From Candidatus Latescibacterota bacterium (GTDB taxonomy: Bacteria; Krumholzibacteriota; Krumholzibacteriia; WVZY01; JAKEHA01): a stretch of 7,405 nt of DNA. This document shows, piece after piece, positions 5,893 through 7,405 of the stretch. How positions within the stretch are numbered: the first letter of the stretch is position 1; the number at the start of each line of letters is the position of its first letter. The position numbers and the translations under genes were made by a program. The stretch covers positions 1 through 7,405 of the forward strand of contig JAKEHA010000293.1 of assembly GCA_022615275.1 (NCBI GenBank), written 5' to 3'. The notes beneath the pieces are model-generated. The model ran no database searches and was not told the origin of the DNA. It saw only the letters and a list, made by a program, of their open reading frames with translations.

Positions 5893-6762
5893 ATGATGCG
5901 CCGCATTCTCTACATCGTCGACGAAGCGCTGCGCACGGTGCGGCGCCACAAGGGGCTGACGTCGATCTCCGTCATCATCATGAGCCTCTCGCTCCTCATG
6001 CTCGCGGTGTTCCTGCTCGCCACCGACAACCTCTTGAAGCTCGTGAGCGAGACCCAAGAAGAGATGAAGATCTACGTCTATCTCGACGACCAGGTGGGGC
6101 AAGCGCACATCGAAGAATTGTACCGCTCGATCCTGGCTACACCCGAGGTCTCGAGCGTGGAGTTCGTGTCCAAGGAAGAAGCGCTGTCGGATTTCAAGGA
6201 CCAGCTGGGCGAGGACGCGGAGCTGCTCTCCGCGCTGCGCGCCAACCCGCTGCCCAACTCGTTCTGGATCGAACCCAAGGCGGAGTTCAAGTCGCGCGAC
6301 GCCATGGTCGAACTCGCGGAGCGCTTCGGGCGGATGCGAGGCGTCGAAGAGGTTCGCTACGGCAAGGAGTTTCTCGACAAGTTCGCGTCGATCGTACGCG
6401 GCATCTATACCATCGACATCGTGGTCGGCTTCATCGTCATCATGTCCGCCATCTTCATCATCGCCAACGCGGTGCGCCTGACCGTCATCAGCCGGCGCAA
6501 GACCATCGAGATCTTGAAGCTCGTCGGCGCGACCAATCCCTTCATCGTGGCGCCGTTCATCATCGAGGGCGCGTTCCAGGGCGGTGTGGCGGCGGTGCTG
6601 TCGTTGCTGTTGCTGCGCGTCGTCACCGAAGTCAGCCGCCGCACCATCCCCGATATCAACTTCTTCTCGGTCGAGAAGACCCTGGTCTTCATGCTGACGT
6701 GCGTGCTGATCGGCGCGCTCGGGAGCTTCATGGCGCTCCGGCGCTACCTGCGGATGCAATGA
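5893..6762 (+). CDS. ftsX: Cell division protein FtsX
   Basis: FtsX is the membrane partner of FtsE. It anchors the complex in the inner membrane and, through its extracytoplasmic domain, contacts EnvC-like activators (or amidases/endopeptidases in other groups). The 289-residue sequence shows the expected topology: a basic cytoplasmic N-terminus (MMRRILYIVDEALRTVRRHK), TM1 about 22-46, an extracytoplasmic domain about 50-165 (MKIYVYLDDQV, EFVSKEEAL, NPLPNSFWIEPK, VEEVRYGKEFLDKF), TM2 about 173-195, TM3 about 217-243 and TM4 about 262-282. The SRRKTIEILKLVGATNPFI loop after TM2 is the conserved FtsX/MacB-type cytoplasmic coupling segment. The segment NPLPNSF is a family hallmark. Two adjacent ATGs (5893 and 5896) could start it; the first is chosen. 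No good Shine-Dalgarno precedes it, which fits translational coupling to ftsE three bases away. Confidence 0.95.
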   Translation: MMRRILYIVDEALRTVRRHKGLTSISVIIMSLSLLMLAVFLLATDNLLKLVSETQEEMKIYVYLDDQVGQAHIEELYRSILATPEVSSVEFVSKEEALSDFKDQLGEDAELLSALRANPLPNSFWIEPKAEFKSRDAMVELAERFGRMRGVEEVRYGKEFLDKFASIVRGIYTIDIVVGFIVIMSAIFIIANAVRLTVISRRKTIEILKLVGATNPFIVAPFIIEGAFQGGVAAVLSLLLLRVVTEVSRRTIPDINFFSVEKTLVFMLTCVLIGALGSFMALRRYLRMQ

Positions 6763-7405
6763 TGTTCGCGCGCCGGAGCATTCTCGCAACCGTGGGTCTC
6801 GCGGCCGCGTTGACCGCGGTGGTCGCGTTCGCGCAGACCGACGACGTCGACGAGAAGCAGGCCGAGCTGGATCGCATTCGCCGCGAGATCGAAGAGCACC
6901 GCGCGCAGAACCAGAAGCTGGGCTCGCAGGAGAAGCAGGTTCTAAAGAAGCTCTCCGGCATCGACAAGGACATCGACCTTTCCAGGCGCTACCTGCGCAA
7001 GCTAACCGAGCAGGAGAGCAACCTCGACAATCGTATCGGCGATCTGAAAATCCAGATCGGCGGGCGCGAGATCGTGCTGTCACAGCAAGAAGAGGCACTC
7101 GGCAAGCGCCTGCGGCAAATGTACAAGCGCGATCCCCAGTACACGTGGGAAGTCTTCCTCGGTTCCCAGAGCATCGACGACGCCATCACGCGCTACCAAT
7201 TCATGAAGCTGATCGCGTCGCAGGATGCCAACCTGATCGGCGAGTTCAAGGACAGCAAGCGCTCGCTCGAAATCGAGACCGCGAAGCTCGCGGAGTCCTT
7301 GCAGGAAGTGTGGGAGCTGCGCGAGGCGCGCGAGCGCGAGACGCAACAACTCCAATACTCGAAGAAGCAGAGACAGACCGTGCTGGCCGGGATCCGCAGC
7401 GAGAA
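6759..7405 (+). CDS. envC: EnvC-type murein hydrolase activator, N-terminal part (runs off the window)
   Basis: The frame stays open to the right edge, giving 215 visible residues of a longer protein. A signal peptide is present (basic MMFARR, hydrophobic core about 8-24, AFA before Gln26). From about 30 to 122 and again from about 160 onward the chain is heptad-rich coiled coil (ELDRIRREIEEHRAQNQKL and similar). Between them is the family's diagnostic segment: LGKRLRQMYKRD, then VFLGSQSIDDAITRYQFMKLIASQD (about 114-156). In EnvC this coiled coil docks to the FtsX periplasmic domain, and a C-terminal degenerate LytM/M23 domain activates amidases. That domain should lie beyond the edge and cannot be checked here, so a catalytically active M23 peptidase remains possible. 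The start overlaps the ftsX stop (ATGATG over TGA at 6760-6762). ATG 6762 is an equally plausible start. Confidence 0.88.
   Translation, partial: MMFARRSILATVGLAAALTAVVAFAQTDDVDEKQAELDRIRREIEEHRAQNQKLGSQEKQVLKKLSGIDKDIDLSRRYLRKLTEQESNLDNRIGDLKIQIGGREIVLSQQEEALGKRLRQMYKRDPQYTWEVFLGSQSIDDAITRYQFMKLIASQDANLIGEFKDSKRSLEIETAKLAESLQEVWELREARERETQQLQYSKKQRQTVLAGIRSE

Noticed and set aside
5329..7098. Very long open frame on the minus strand (589 codons) opposite ftsE, ftsX and envC
   Set aside because: Its product is low-complexity Arg/Asp/His-rich sequence with no recognisable domain, and it lies antisense to three well-identified genes. Long antisense frames are expected in GC-rich coding DNA.
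1..7405. Defence system, CRISPR array, insertion sequence, prophage or RNA gene
   Set aside because: No regularly spaced repeats, transposase or phage motifs, terminal inverted repeats or tRNA-like sequence were seen; nearly all of the window is explained by the genes listed.

Overview
The window looks like a chromosomal segment from a GC-rich, Gram-negative bacterium. The closest fit by protein style is the uncultured, sediment-type phyla such as Candidatus Eisenbacteria or relatives in or near the FCB group. This rests on three things: a very long secreted protein ending in a FlgD-type Ig/sorting domain (NYPNPFNPSTTI... to ...SGVYFYRL...KKMVLL), dockerin-like VNLGDF repeats, and an ftsE-ftsX-envC cluster that implies a diderm-style divisome. 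The phylum assignment is an inference from memory of such proteins, not a search result.

Layout, all genes on the + strand. (1) Positions 1-3458 carry one large extracellular multidomain protein, now split in two by a frameshift near 1792-1801. Its 5' end lies outside the window. The order is: C-terminal half of a lipase/esterase-like alpha/beta-hydrolase (inferred), Ig-like sandwiches, a PKD domain, a six-bladed NHL propeller, another sandwich, a duplicated dockerin-like motif, a cohesin-like sandwich and a FlgD-type C-terminal sorting domain. The frameshift falls at the start of propeller blade 4. It is explained exactly by loss of one copy of a 10-bp tandem repeat. (2) Positions 3520-3954 encode a small secreted DUF2914 protein with a clear signal peptide and a strong ribosome binding site. 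(3) Positions 4034 to the end form a tight co-directional cluster: pdxA (vitamin B6 synthesis), ftsE, ftsX and the start of an envC-type murein hydrolase activator, which runs off the right edge.

How they work together: FtsE (ATPase) and FtsX (membrane subunit with an extracytoplasmic domain) form the ABC-transporter-like complex that, in well-studied bacteria, holds and activates EnvC-type coiled-coil activators of cell-wall amidases at the septum. The order ftsE-ftsX-envC with 3-nt spacing and a stop/start overlap therefore describes one division module. pdxA is joined to it by an ATGA overlap, so it is probably co-translated with ftsE, although its product works in cytoplasmic pyridoxal-phosphate synthesis.

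There is no gene-free stretch over 300 bases. The gaps at 3459-3519 and 3955-4033 are short and hold no convincing terminator. I see no tRNA, rRNA, CRISPR array, insertion sequence or phage gene. Nothing here is clearly a new defence or mobile system; the most notable items are the split multidomain surface protein with its reconstructable lesion and the pdxA-ftsEX-envC linkage.
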